NCBI GenBank assembly: GCA_040767925.1
Contig: JAXGNN010000001.1
Coordinates: 1,302,001 to 1,366,000 of the forward strand
DNA from: Phil1 sp040767925
GTDB taxonomy: Bacteria > Bacillota > Clostridia > Christensenellales > CAG-138
DNA: 64,000 nucleotides
Direction: 5' to 3'
The translations under genes and the position numbers were made by a program. Below the pieces are notes generated by a model. The model saw only the letters and a program-made list of their open reading frames with translations. It had not been told where the DNA came from and made no database searches. Positions 31,661 to 40,187 of this stretch are shown here, piece after piece (position 1 is the first letter of the stretch; every line of letters begins with the position of its first letter).

Positions 31661-32518
31661 TTATTCTTTTATCCAGCGCCCGGAAGCGCCGCAGGGCAGC
31701 ACGAGCCCGCCCCTTACGATCGGCAATCCCACCTCGGCGGCCTCGGCGCGCCCGCCGCGCCCGATGAGCGCCGTGCGCAGCACGTTGGTCAAAACGCTCG
31801 GCGCGAGGCCCGTGGTGTAGGAGTTGATGAGGAAGAAGCGCGCCTCCTCTGAAAGGAGCTTCGCGCATTCCGCGACGAGGGGGTAGAGGTCGTCCTCGAT
31901 CTTCCACATCTCGCCCGAGGGGCCGCGCCCGTAGCTGGGCGGATCCATGAGGATGCCCTCGTAGGTTTTCCCCCGCCTGCCCTCGCGCAAAACGAACTTC
32001 ATCGCGTCGTCCACGATGAAGCGCACGGGGCTGTCTGCGAGGCCCGAGGCCGCGAGGTTGTCCTTCGCCCAGGCGACCATCCCCTTGGCGGCGTCCACAT
32101 GCGTGACCTCCGCCCCCGCGCGGGCGAGCGCCGCCGTCGCCCCGCCCGTATAGGCAAAAAGGTTCAGCACGCGAAGCGGTTTTTCCGCGCGGCGGACGAT
32201 GTCGCCCATCCAGTCCCAGTTGACCGCCTGCTCGGGAAAAAGCCCCGTGTGCTTGAAGCCCGTGGGCCGCACGACGAACGTGAGCTCCCCGTAGCGCACG
32301 CGCCAGCTCTCGGGCAGGCTTTTCTTAAATTCCCAATAGCCGCCGCCCGCGGCGGAGCGGATGTAGACGGCGTCCGCCTTTTCCGCGGCGCCCTCGCCCA
32401 TCGGCCAGAGCGCCTGCGGGTCGGGCCGAAGCAGCGTCACGCCGCCCCAGCGCTCCAGCTTGTTCCCCCCGCCCGCGTCGAGCAGCTCATAATCCTTCCA
32501 CGAATCGGCTAAATACAT
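31661..32518 (-). CDS. Class I SAM-dependent (rRNA-type) methyltransferase
   Basis: The 285-residue product begins at the ATG preceded by TGGAGATAAA. It is an RlmI/RlmL-like methyltransferase domain: motif I VLNLFAYTGGATAALARAGAEVTHVD, followed by AKGMVAWAKDNLAASGL and the motif IV DPPSYGRGPSGEMWK, typical of enzymes that methylate nucleic-acid bases. The N-terminal part (ELLDAGGGNKLERWGGVTLLRPDPQALWP) resembles the S-adenosylmethionine-dependent methyltransferase family PF10672. No PUA domain is evident, unlike full RlmI. It probably methylates rRNA cytosine or guanine; the site is unknown. Repeat sequence precedes it. Confidence 0.85.
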   Translation of the reverse strand: MYLADSWKDYELLDAGGGNKLERWGGVTLLRPDPQALWPMGEGAAEKADAVYIRSAAGGGYWEFKKSLPESWRVRYGELTFVVRPTGFKHTGLFPEQAVNWDWMGDIVRRAEKPLRVLNLFAYTGGATAALARAGAEVTHVDAAKGMVAWAKDNLAASGLADSPVRFIVDDAMKFVLREGRRGKTYEGILMDPPSYGRGPSGEMWKIEDDLYPLVAECAKLLSEEARFFLINSYTTGLAPSVLTNVLRTALIGRGGRAEAAEVGLPIVRGGLVLPCGASGRWIKE

Positions 32519-32540
32519 TTTATCTCCATTTACGGGCGTT

Positions 32541-32664
32541 GGGGACAATTCTGTTTGTTCGAAGGCCCCGCGCGCTCTGCGTCCGTTTTTTCGCCCCGTG
32601 TTATGCGGGACTCGCGAACAATCAGAACCGTCCCCCGCGCAACCCCATTGTCAATTGTCAATTT
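32541..32664 (-). repeat. Module IV-like element plus module I
   Basis: GGGGACAATTCTGT at 32541 and CAGAACCGTCCCCC ending at 32635 bound a 95-bp element with the same ends as module IV, although its interior differs. Module I (ATTGTCAATTGTCAAT) follows at 32647-32664, directly against the CvpA stop codon. Confidence 0.75.
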
Positions 32665-32665
32665 G

Positions 32666-33376
32666 TTAAGTCCCCGGCATCATGCTCAAAAGGAAGTTCG
32701 AGCGGTAGAAGAAGTTCGCGAAAAGCGAGCCCTCGATCATCTCCGTCACGAAGGCGAGCTTGCCCGCGAGCACGACCAGCACGAGCGGCACGAGCATGAA
32801 GATCAGAAACACCGCGAGTATGCCGCGCACGAGGCCGAGGCCCGCCGCGAGCAATTTATCTCCGGAGCGCAGCTGCGGCAGCGCCCAGGCGTAATCGACG
32901 CCGTTGATGAGGAACGAGAGCAGCGCGCGGAAGACCGCAAAAAACAGCAGGAACGCGATGATGTTGATGAACACGCACACGATCGTCTGGTTGAAATAAT
33001 CGCCGAGCGTGACGACGCCCTCCTTTGCGAACGCCTCCTCGGCCATGTTCTTGGCGATCTGCTTGGCCATGGGATAGGGGAGGTCCGCGTCGGCGAGTAT
33101 TTCCGAAAGCTCCTCCGCGCCGATCTGGGAAATATCGGTCTTGGCGAGCTCCACGTCCGAAACGTACTCGCTGCCCTCTGTGTAGTAGAGCATCTGGTTG
33201 TAGAGCGACGCGTTGCCCTTGATGGCATTCGCCCCCGCTGAGAGGAAGATGAGCGCGAGCAGCCACGAGAGGATGTAGGCCGCGATGGCGAGCAGCGTCG
33301 CGAGGAAGCCCTTATAAACTCCCGAGAGCACGAAGAACGCGAACACCGCGAGTATCGCGAGGTCCAAGAGGTTCAT
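32666..33376 (-). CDS. CvpA-family membrane protein
   Basis: The 236-residue product opens with LLDLAILAVFAFFVLSGVYKGFLATLLAIAAYILSWLLALIFL, the double membrane hairpin of the CvpA family. After an acidic extracytoplasmic-looking stretch (about 55-120) come two more hydrophobic segments. CvpA proteins have been linked to colicin V export and envelope stress tolerance, but no molecular activity is established. The gene is 31 bases downstream of the DUF5711 gene and continues its minus-strand series, so the two are probably co-expressed. Confidence 0.82.
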   Translation of the reverse strand: MNLLDLAILAVFAFFVLSGVYKGFLATLLAIAAYILSWLLALIFLSAGANAIKGNASLYNQMLYYTEGSEYVSDVELAKTDISQIGAEELSEILADADLPYPMAKQIAKNMAEEAFAKEGVVTLGDYFNQTIVCVFINIIAFLLFFAVFRALLSFLINGVDYAWALPQLRSGDKLLAAGLGLVRGILAVFLIFMLVPLVLVVLAGKLAFVTEMIEGSLFANFFYRSNFLLSMMPGT

Positions 33377-33407
33377 ACAGGCGCCTCCTTTCCTTCAACC
33401 TTATTCC

Positions 33408-34547
33408 TTATTTCAGGACGATGAGCTTCATTTCGCCCGCTGATTCCACGACGACGCGCTTCTCGTCGAGCCTGGCCGCCCCGTCGCAGGGAAAGCCGAG
33501 CTCGTAGCTCGTCTCGAGCGCTCCGGACGCGTTGTAGACGTACATGGCGTCGGCGGTAAAGGCGTAAAAACGGCCGTTGGCGGCGAGGAAGTCGACCGTC
33601 CCCTCCGGCAGGTTCACTTCGCGCGCGTGCGCCTCGGCAACGTCGCCCTCCGCCGCGCTGTAGAGCTTCACGCGGCGGGCGTCCTCCCCGTCGCGCCCGA
33701 CGTAGACGAACAGGGGCACGGAACCCGCCGTCGTCACGTCCGCGAGGCGGTAGCCGTAGGTGAGAAGCCGGTACGCCTCGCCGCTCACCCCCGCGTCGCA
33801 GCGGATGAGGTGGCTCGTGCCCGCGATGAAGATGCTCTTCTGCGTGAACACCACGCGGTCGACCAACTGCCCCTGCACGCTCAGAACCCCGCTCATCGAG
33901 GCGCGCGGCACGCCCGCGCCGTCCACCTCATAGGTATAGGTCGTGATGGTGTTGACGGGAACGCTGCCCGAGGAATCGAGCATGAGCGTCCAGAGCACGT
34001 CGCCCGCGGAGGTCTGGCGCAGCCCGCAGTCCACGAGCAGTTCCGCGCCCTGCTCGATCATATCGATGAAGTTCCCCGCGGCGTCGTACACGAGCACCGC
34101 CGCGTTTCCCGCGGCGTCCTGGCGCATGACGGCCGTGTGGGAAGTGCCGCAGCGGATGCCCAGCACCGTTCCGCCCGCGTCGATGATTTCGTTTACGCCG
34201 AGGATCTGCACGCTGTTGCCGGAATAAAGCGCCGCGAGCGCCGGGGAGGCGCACATGGTGACGTTGGTCGTGCCGAGCTTCATTTTCTTCGAAGCGTCCT
34301 CGGGGTCGGCGAGGTCGTAATAGTTGAGGGTGTCGCCTGCGATATAGTAGAAGCCCGCCCCGGTATAGACATAGGGCGACGCGCTGTCGAAGGGCAGGTC
34401 CGAGAGCGTGCCGTAGGAATCGCGCACGCGCACGAGCGCGGCGATCCCCAGCGCCACGCCGACGAGCAGCGCCGCCGCGAGCGCCATCAGCCCGACGCGC
34501 CGGAAGGTCAGCGCCTTATTCTTGGAATGGAACCTTCTTCTTGCCAT
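33408..34547 (-). CDS. DUF5711-like membrane-anchored protein with predicted beta-propeller
   Basis: The 379-residue product has a basic N-terminus (MARRRFHSKNKALTFRR), one membrane segment (about 18-40) and a large extracytoplasmic domain rich in short beta repeats such as VLVYDAAGNFIDMI, IFIAGTSHLIRCDAG and FYAFTADAMYVYNASGALETSYEL, which suggests a WD40- or PQQ-like propeller. This matches the uncharacterised DUF5711 family of Clostridia. No catalytic motif can be seen. Its start overlaps the stop of the preceding DAG-kinase-like gene by one base (TGATG), so translation is coupled. Confidence 0.65.
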   Translation of the reverse strand: MARRRFHSKNKALTFRRVGLMALAAALLVGVALGIAALVRVRDSYGTLSDLPFDSASPYVYTGAGFYYIAGDTLNYYDLADPEDASKKMKLGTTNVTMCASPALAALYSGNSVQILGVNEIIDAGGTVLGIRCGTSHTAVMRQDAAGNAAVLVYDAAGNFIDMIEQGAELLVDCGLRQTSAGDVLWTLMLDSSGSVPVNTITTYTYEVDGAGVPRASMSGVLSVQGQLVDRVVFTQKSIFIAGTSHLIRCDAGVSGEAYRLLTYGYRLADVTTAGSVPLFVYVGRDGEDARRVKLYSAAEGDVAEAHAREVNLPEGTVDFLAANGRFYAFTADAMYVYNASGALETSYELGFPCDGAARLDEKRVVVESAGEMKLIVLK

Positions 34548-35434
34548 CAGTCCCCCGTCAGTATATGGAGCGCGCCGGGCCTAATTGAAAACACGGCCGG
34601 CGTATGGCCGACGAGCTCCCCGTCGAGCTCGAGCGGCGTCTCCGCCGCGCTTTGCGCCCGGACGCTTTTCGCCTTGAAGTACACGAAGTATTTCTTATGC
34701 TTCAGGTGCTTCCCCTTGATGCACTGGGGCAGCAGGTAGAGGAACACGGGGCGCGACACGGATTTCAGGATGCACACGTTGAAAAGGCCGTCCGCGGGGT
34801 CCGCGTCGGGCGCGAGGCGGATGCCGCCCCCGAAGCGGTTGCCGTTGCAGACCGAGAAAAGCGTGGAAACTATCGTGAAGCGCTCCCCGGAATCGGTCTC
34901 GAGCGAAACCTCCGTGCGCGACAGGCGTTTTAGCGACTGCAGGATGCCCAAAAGGTAGGGCAGCATGCCGTTGAGCTTCTTTTTATATTTTTCGGTGTGG
35001 CGCACCACGTCTACGTCGAAGCCGAAGCCCGCCACGTTCAGGAAGAATTCGCCGTTGACGTCCCCCGCGTCGAACGGGCGCGCGCTTCCCGAAAGAAGGA
35101 TGTCCGCGAGCGTTTTTAGATCGTCCGGCAGGCCGATGCCGCGCGCGAAATCGTTGCCCGTGCCGAAGGGGAGTATGCCGAGCTCCACGCCTTGTTCACC
35201 GGCGAGGACGCTCGCGATTTCTCGGAGCGTGCCGTCCCCGCCGACGGAGACGACGCGGCGCTCCCCCGCCGCGAGCGCGGCCTTTGCGAGCGATACGGCA
35301 TGTCCCGCGTATTGCGTAAACGCAAAACCGTAATCCGCTTCGCGCGCGTCGAGCAGCGCGCGGATTTCCGCGAAGCGCCTCTCCCCCCGCCCGGAGCCGG
35401 AGATGGGGTTGACGATGAAATAGAGCCGCCTCAT
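34547..35434 (-). CDS. Diacylglycerol/lipid kinase family protein (YegS/BmrU-like), paralog 2
   Basis: The 295-residue product has the DAGK catalytic signature: FIVNPISGSGRG (6-17), VSVGGDGTLREIASVL (about 63-78) with the GGDGT nucleotide loop, and LPFGTGNDFARG (about 88-99). The C-terminal beta-sandwich follows. Family members phosphorylate diacylglycerol, undecaprenol or other lipids at the membrane. The adjacent paralog at 35431-36330 has the same architecture; the two genes overlap by 4 bases, which implies an operon and perhaps a heterodimer or different lipid substrates. Confidence 0.88.
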   Translation of the reverse strand: MRRLYFIVNPISGSGRGERRFAEIRALLDAREADYGFAFTQYAGHAVSLAKAALAAGERRVVSVGGDGTLREIASVLAGEQGVELGILPFGTGNDFARGIGLPDDLKTLADILLSGSARPFDAGDVNGEFFLNVAGFGFDVDVVRHTEKYKKKLNGMLPYLLGILQSLKRLSRTEVSLETDSGERFTIVSTLFSVCNGNRFGGGIRLAPDADPADGLFNVCILKSVSRPVFLYLLPQCIKGKHLKHKKYFVYFKAKSVRAQSAAETPLELDGELVGHTPAVFSIRPGALHILTGD

Positions 35435-36330
35435 GCGCCCTCCCCCTCCCTCCGGGGGACGATCACCCGGAGCGCGCCGGGCAGCACCCGGAAGGTGACG
35501 GGCGCGCCCGATTTCAAATCGCCGTCGTAATCGAGCACGCAGTCCTCCGCGGTCGAAACGGTCAGTTCCTTCGTGCGGAAATGGTGCACGGCGGGGTTGC
35601 CGATGTGCCTCCCCTTGAGGAAGCCCGGCAGGAGCGCGAGGAATTTCAGGACGCCGAGCTTATCCACGTACACGCAGTCGAAGTATCCGTCGAACGGGTC
35701 GCCCATGGGCACGGCGCGCATGCCGCCGCCGAAATACTGTCCGTTGCCCACGGTGAGCAGGATGCTCTCGCATTCGATCCTCTCCCCGTCGTGCTCGATG
35801 GTCATATGGAGCGCGCGCAGGTGCTTGAGCGCGTCGAGTATGCCGAGGAAGTACGGCGTCATGCCGCGCGGGTATTTATCCTTATATTTCAGCGTGCGCG
35901 CGAGCACCTCGACGTCGAATCCGAGGCCCGCCACGTTGACGAAACAGAGCCCGTTCGCCTCGCCCGCGTCCATCTTGACGACGTTTCCCTCGAGGAGCGC
36001 CGCGACGCCCTTCTCCGCGTTTGTGGGGAATCCTGCGGCGCGCGCGAGGTCGTTGCCCGTGCCGAAGGGCAGCACGCCGAGCGCCGTCTCCTTGTAGATG
36101 AGGGCGGAGGCCGCCTCGTTGACGGTGCCGTCCCCCCCGACGGCGACGACGACGGGATACCCCGAGTTTGCCGCGTCCGCGGCGAGCTTCGCCGCGTGGG
36201 AGGGATATTCCGAACAGGCGAAAGCGTACCCGGCGCCTTTCGCGTCGAGCAGCGCCCGTACTTTTTCAAACTCGGCCCGGGCCCTGCCGGAGCCCGAAAC
36301 CGGGTTCACGATGAAAAAGAAACGTTCCAT
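35431..36330 (-). CDS. Diacylglycerol/lipid kinase family protein (YegS/BmrU-like), paralog 1
   Basis: The 299-residue product has FIVNPVSGSGRA, VAVGGDGTVNEAASAL and LPFGTGNDLARAAG, all in the positions expected for lipid kinases of the DAGK family. Similarity to the downstream paralog is spread over the full length (for example GNGQYFGGGMRA versus CNGNRFGGGIRL), so the pair arose by tandem duplication. It is the first gene of the minus-strand group that continues through DUF5711 and CvpA. It is divergent from dapF across 138 bases. Confidence 0.88.
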   Translation of the reverse strand: MERFFFIVNPVSGSGRARAEFEKVRALLDAKGAGYAFACSEYPSHAAKLAADAANSGYPVVVAVGGDGTVNEAASALIYKETALGVLPFGTGNDLARAAGFPTNAEKGVAALLEGNVVKMDAGEANGLCFVNVAGLGFDVEVLARTLKYKDKYPRGMTPYFLGILDALKHLRALHMTIEHDGERIECESILLTVGNGQYFGGGMRAVPMGDPFDGYFDCVYVDKLGVLKFLALLPGFLKGRHIGNPAVHHFRTKELTVSTAEDCVLDYDGDLKSGAPVTFRVLPGALRVIVPRREGEGA

Positions 36331-36427
36331 CCCGCCCTCCGTCCGCCTTCGCGCGCGGATTTATTGTTAATGATAATCCAAATCCGCATTCTTGTACAGG
36401 TTGCGCGTGTAAAAAAGCTGTGACGCA

Positions 36428-36436
36428 TGATATAAT
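36428..36436 (+). promoter_or_regulatory. Extended -10 promoter of dapF
   Basis: TGATATAAT combines a perfect TATAAT (36431-36436) with the TG of an extended -10 element. No good -35 hexamer is at the right distance, which is common for extended -10 promoters. The dapF ATG is 32 bases downstream. Confidence 0.65.
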
Positions 36437-36468
36437 ACGCCTGAAGAATGCAGTTTCGGAGGTTTTTT

Positions 36469-37296
36469 ATGCGCTTTACGAAGGCCCACGGGCTGGGCAA
36501 CGATTTCGTGATCGTCGACGGGCGCGGCGGCGCTTATCTGGAGGAGCTCCCCGAACTGGCGCGCAGGGTCTGCCACAGGCGCACGGGCGTCGGCGCGGAC
36601 GGGCTGATCCTCGTGCGCGAGAGCGCGGAGTGCGATACCCAAATGCAGATATTCAACAGCGACGGCAGCGAGGCGGAGATGTGCGGCAACGGCGTGCGCT
36701 GCTTCGCGAAATACGTATACGACAAGGGCGTCGTCGATAAGGATGCCTTCTCGGTCGAGACCATCGCCGGGAAGCAGCTCATCGAGCTGACGGTTGAAAA
36801 CGGGCGCGCGGTTGCGGCGCGCGTGAACCTCGGCAAGCCGGAGCGCAAGAAGGCGCTCATCCCCATGCTCGGCGAGGGCGAGTGCGTGCTCGAAAAGCTC
36901 ACCGCGAACGGGAAGGTGCTCACCTTCTCGGCCATCCTGCTCGGCGTGCCGCACGCGGTCGTGTTCGTGGAGGAAATGCCCTCCTACGAGGAGCTTTGCC
37001 GCATGGGGCGCGAGATCGAGCATATGTCCCTCTTCCCGAGAAAAGCGAACGTCAACTTCACGCGCGTGATCGACGCCGCGAATATCGAGGTGCGCACCTG
37101 GGAGCGCGGCTGCGGCGCGACCTACGCCTGCGGCACGGGCTCCTCCTCCGCCGCGGTGTGCAGCGCCATCGCGGGCTTCACGGGAAGGCAGGTCCGCGTG
37201 CATCTCGCGCTCGGCGCGCTCGACATCCTCTATGACGCGGACGGCAGCGTCTTTATGACGGGCCCCGCGGAATTCGCCTTTGAGGGCGAGATATGA
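36469..37296 (+). CDS. dapF: Diaminopimelate epimerase
   Basis: The 275-residue product begins at the ATG preceded by CGGAGG (not at an upstream in-frame ATG). It has the two catalytic cysteines: in EMCGNGVRCFAKY (about 71-83) and in YACGTGSSSAAV (about 217-228). It interconverts LL- and meso-diaminopimelate in the cytosol for lysine and peptidoglycan synthesis. The two-domain pseudo-symmetric DapF fold matches the length. The stop overlaps the ATG of the pseudouridine synthase gene by 4 bases (ATGA), so the two are translationally coupled. Confidence 0.95.
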   Translation: MRFTKAHGLGNDFVIVDGRGGAYLEELPELARRVCHRRTGVGADGLILVRESAECDTQMQIFNSDGSEAEMCGNGVRCFAKYVYDKGVVDKDAFSVETIAGKQLIELTVENGRAVAARVNLGKPERKKALIPMLGEGECVLEKLTANGKVLTFSAILLGVPHAVVFVEEMPSYEELCRMGREIEHMSLFPRKANVNFTRVIDAANIEVRTWERGCGATYACGTGSSSAAVCSAIAGFTGRQVRVHLALGALDILYDADGSVFMTGPAEFAFEGEI

Positions 37297-38612
37297 TCAA
37301 CGTCCTCTATGAGGACAACCACATACTCGTCGCGGAAAAGCCCGCCAACCTCCCCGTGCAGGCGGATTCCTCCGGGGACGCGGACATGCTCACCCTCCTC
37401 AAGGCCTATGTGAAGGAAAAATACGAGAAGCCGGGCGAGGTTTATCTTGGCCTCGTGCACAGGCTCGACCGCCCCGCGGGGGGCGCCATGGTGTTCGCGC
37501 GCACCTCGAAGGCGGCCGCGCGGCTCTCGGCGCAGTTCGCCGGGCGCGGCGCGGAGAAACGCTACGCGGCGCTCGTCTGCGGCGCGCCCCCGGCGCGCGG
37601 GAGGCTCTCGGGCTTCCTTTTGAAAGACGAAGCCACGGGCACCTCCCGCATGGTTTTGGAAAATACCCCGGGCGCGAAGGCTGCGGCGCTCGAATATGAA
37701 AGGCTGACGCAGAGGGGCGATAAAACCCTCCTCGATGTGACGCTCATGACCGGGCGGCACCACCAGATCCGCTGCCAGCTCGCGGACGCGGGTTTTTCCC
37801 TCTACGGCGACCAGCGTTACAACGAGGACGCGCGCCCCGGGCAGCAGCTCGCGCTCTGGGCGTACCGGCTCGGCTTCGAGCACCCGGTGAAGCGCGAACG
37901 GATGGAGTTTTCCTCCCCGCCGCGCGGGAAGGCGTGGGAGCCGTTCTCGGAAGAGCTCGCGGCGCTCCTCTCGGGCGTGCGGCTCGTCTACCTCGACGGG
38001 GACATCCTGTGCGCCGACAAGGACGCGGGCATGAGCGTATGCGAGGCGGACGGCGGGGATTCCATCGAGGCGCGGCTCAAGGCGGCGCTCGGGGAGGAAA
38101 TCCATCCCGCGCACCGGCTCGACGTCGCGACCTCCGGCCTCGTGCTGTTCGCGCGAAACGCCGAGGCGGCGGCGGCGCTCGAGGAAGCGATAAAAGCGCG
38201 CGCCATCCGGAAATTCTACCGCTGCGAGGTGCACGGGCGCCCCAAAAAGAACGAGGCGGAGCTTACGGCCTGGCTCGAAAAGGACGCGGACGGCGCGCGG
38301 GTGCGCGTTTTTCGCGATAAAAAGCCCGGCGCGAAGGAAATCATAACGAAGTACCGCGTGCTCGAGCATAGGGAGCAGACGAGCGTGCTCGAGGTGGAGC
38401 TCGTCACGGGACGCACGCACCAGATCCGCGCGCATATGGCGTTCATGGGGCATCCCGTCGTAGGGGACGACCGTTACGGCGATCGGGAAAAGGACAGGCG
38501 CCTCCCCGCGCGCGGCCTCGCGCTTCGCGCGACCCGCCTGGAGCTTTCCTTCCCCAAGGGCAGCCGCCTTTCGCGGCTCGACGGGAAGACGATTTCCATC
38601 GAGGACGCGTGA
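37293..38612 (+). CDS. Tandem RluA-type pseudouridine synthase (two catalytic domains in one protein)
   Basis: The 439-residue product is two complete RluA-family domains in one chain, without an S4 domain. Domain 1 (about 1-220) has the catalytic Asp D59 in HRLDRPAGGAMVFAR and the RNA-binding GRHHQIRCQL. Domain 2 (about 228-439) has D277 in HRLDVATSGLVLFAR and GRTHQIRAHMAFMGHPVVGDDRYG. Normal RluA proteins of 220-320 residues have only one. Both Asp residues are intact, so two uridines, or two sites in one RNA, may be modified. The RNA targets are unknown. There is no stop or frameshift between the halves. Coupled to dapF. Confidence 0.9.
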   Translation: MINVLYEDNHILVAEKPANLPVQADSSGDADMLTLLKAYVKEKYEKPGEVYLGLVHRLDRPAGGAMVFARTSKAAARLSAQFAGRGAEKRYAALVCGAPPARGRLSGFLLKDEATGTSRMVLENTPGAKAAALEYERLTQRGDKTLLDVTLMTGRHHQIRCQLADAGFSLYGDQRYNEDARPGQQLALWAYRLGFEHPVKRERMEFSSPPRGKAWEPFSEELAALLSGVRLVYLDGDILCADKDAGMSVCEADGGDSIEARLKAALGEEIHPAHRLDVATSGLVLFARNAEAAAALEEAIKARAIRKFYRCEVHGRPKKNEAELTAWLEKDADGARVRVFRDKKPGAKEIITKYRVLEHREQTSVLEVELVTGRTHQIRAHMAFMGHPVVGDDRYGDREKDRRLPARGLALRATRLELSFPKGSRLSRLDGKTISIEDA

Positions 38613-38645
38613 GCGCGCGGCGGGGACAATATTAAAGGAGTCACG

Positions 38646-39308
38646 ATGCAGAACTACGGCGTATTCGATATCATCGGCCCGCGCATGGTGGGCCCGTCGA
38701 GCTCGCACACGGCGGGCGCGGCGAAGCTGGGCAAAATGGCGCACCGCATCGCGGGGGGCGCCGCCAAAAAGGCGCGCATCACGCTCTACGGCTCGTTCGC
38801 GACCACGGGGCGCGGCCACGGCACGGACAAGGCCATCGTCGCGGGCATACTCGGCTTCGAGCCGGACGACCCGCGCCTTCGCTACTCGATGCTGCTCGCC
38901 AGGGAGGCGGAGATGGACGTTTCGGTCGAATTCTCGGACGAGCCGCCCGACCACCCCAACACGGCGAAAATCGAGCTCGAAGGGGAGGACGGCAGGCGCA
39001 CCGAACTCGTCGGCGCGTCCGTCGGCGGGGGCAACATCCGCGTGACGGGAATCAACAGCCTCGAGGTGGAGGTGACGGGCGAATACCCGACGCTCATCGT
39101 CCGCCACACGGACATGCCGGGCGTCATCAACATGGTGACGCTGATCCTCGCCAAGGAGCAGATCAATGTCGCCTTCATGCGCGTGTTCCGCCAGGGGAAG
39201 CGCGGCGGCGCGTGCATGGTGATCGAGACGGACACGCCGGTGAGCGAGCGCGTGCGCGAATTGATCGTGAACTGGTGCGATCAGGTGACGGAGGTGTTCA
39301 CGGTATGA
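38646..39308 (+). CDS. sdaAB: L-serine dehydratase, iron-sulfur-dependent, beta subunit
   Basis: The 220-residue product begins NYGVFDIIGPRMVGPSSSHTAGAAKLG, the SdaAB hallmark with the SSSHT substrate loop, and ends in an ACT domain (EYPTLIVRHTDMPGVINMVTLILAKEQINVAFMRVFRQ). With SdaAA it deaminates L-serine to pyruvate and ammonia using an oxygen-labile 4Fe-4S cluster. The ATG follows AAAGGAGTCACG-like sequence. Its stop overlaps the sdaAA start (ATGA), so subunits are made in balance. The split two-gene form is typical of Clostridia and Bacilli. Confidence 0.95.
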   Translation: MQNYGVFDIIGPRMVGPSSSHTAGAAKLGKMAHRIAGGAAKKARITLYGSFATTGRGHGTDKAIVAGILGFEPDDPRLRYSMLLAREAEMDVSVEFSDEPPDHPNTAKIELEGEDGRRTELVGASVGGGNIRVTGINSLEVEVTGEYPTLIVRHTDMPGVINMVTLILAKEQINVAFMRVFRQGKRGGACMVIETDTPVSERVRELIVNWCDQVTEVFTV

Positions 39309-40186
39309 TGGATTACGCGTTCAAAAAAGGGAGCGAGCTCATCGCCCTCTGCGCGCGCGAAAAATGCGCGATCAGCGAAATCATGCTCAGGCGCGAAATC
39401 GAGGGGAGCGAGCGGAGCCGCGAGGACATCCTCGGGGAGATGAAGAAGAACCTCGAGACCATGCGCGCCTCCGTTGAGGACGGCCTCACGGGAGAACGGC
39501 GGAGCGTTTCGGGCCTCACGGGCGGGGAAGCGCATCTGCTGCTCGCCCGCGCGGAGGGCGCGAAGACGCTTTCCGGAAAAGGGATGCTCGAGGCCGTGGC
39601 GGCCTCGATGGCGGTCGTCGAGGTGAACGCCTCGATGGGGCGCATCGTCGCCGCGCCGACCGCGGGCGCGAGCGGGATCCTCCCCGGCACGCTCATCACG
39701 GCGGCTGAAGCGCACGGCTGGGACGACGACGCGCTGCTGCTCGGCCTCGTCAACGCGGGCGCCGCGGGCCTCGTCATCGCCATAAACGCCAGCATCTCCG
39801 GAGCGGAGGGCGGCTGCCAGGCGGAGACCGGCGCCGCGGCCGCCATGGCGGCGTCCGCGCTGGTGGAGCTCTCGGGCGGTTCTCCGGAACAATGCCTCCA
39901 CGCCGCCGCCATCGCCCTCAAGAACGTGATGGGCCTCGTGTGCGACCCGGTCGCGGGGCTCGTCGAGTGCCCCTGCATCAAAAGGAACGCCATCGGCGCC
40001 GCGAACGCGCTCGTCTCGGCGGACTTGGCGCTCGCGGGCATCGAAAGCATCATCCCCTTCGACGAGGTGGTGACGGCGATGAAGAGCGTGGGCAGGCTCA
40101 TGAGCCCGGACCTTCGCGAAACCGCCAGAGGCGGCCTCGCGGCGACCCCGACCGCGCGCGCCATCAACAGGCGCATGGAGGAGTAG
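39305..40186 (+). CDS. sdaAA: L-serine dehydratase, iron-sulfur-dependent, alpha subunit
   Basis: The 293-residue product carries the catalytic 4Fe-4S ligands: Cys in GAEGGCQAETGAA and the pair around CDPVAGLVECPCIKRNAIGA. The AAPTAGASGILPGTL loop is also conserved. The start (ATGATG, two Met codons) overlaps the sdaAB stop by 4 bases. The enzyme feeds serine carbon to pyruvate for fermentation. The next gene begins one base after the stop, so the operon continues into the DUF1461 gene. Confidence 0.95.
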   Translation: MMDYAFKKGSELIALCAREKCAISEIMLRREIEGSERSREDILGEMKKNLETMRASVEDGLTGERRSVSGLTGGEAHLLLARAEGAKTLSGKGMLEAVAASMAVVEVNASMGRIVAAPTAGASGILPGTLITAAEAHGWDDDALLLGLVNAGAAGLVIAINASISGAEGGCQAETGAAAAMAASALVELSGGSPEQCLHAAAIALKNVMGLVCDPVAGLVECPCIKRNAIGAANALVSADLALAGIESIIPFDEVVTAMKSVGRLMSPDLRETARGGLAATPTARAINRRMEE

Positions 40187-40187
40187 G

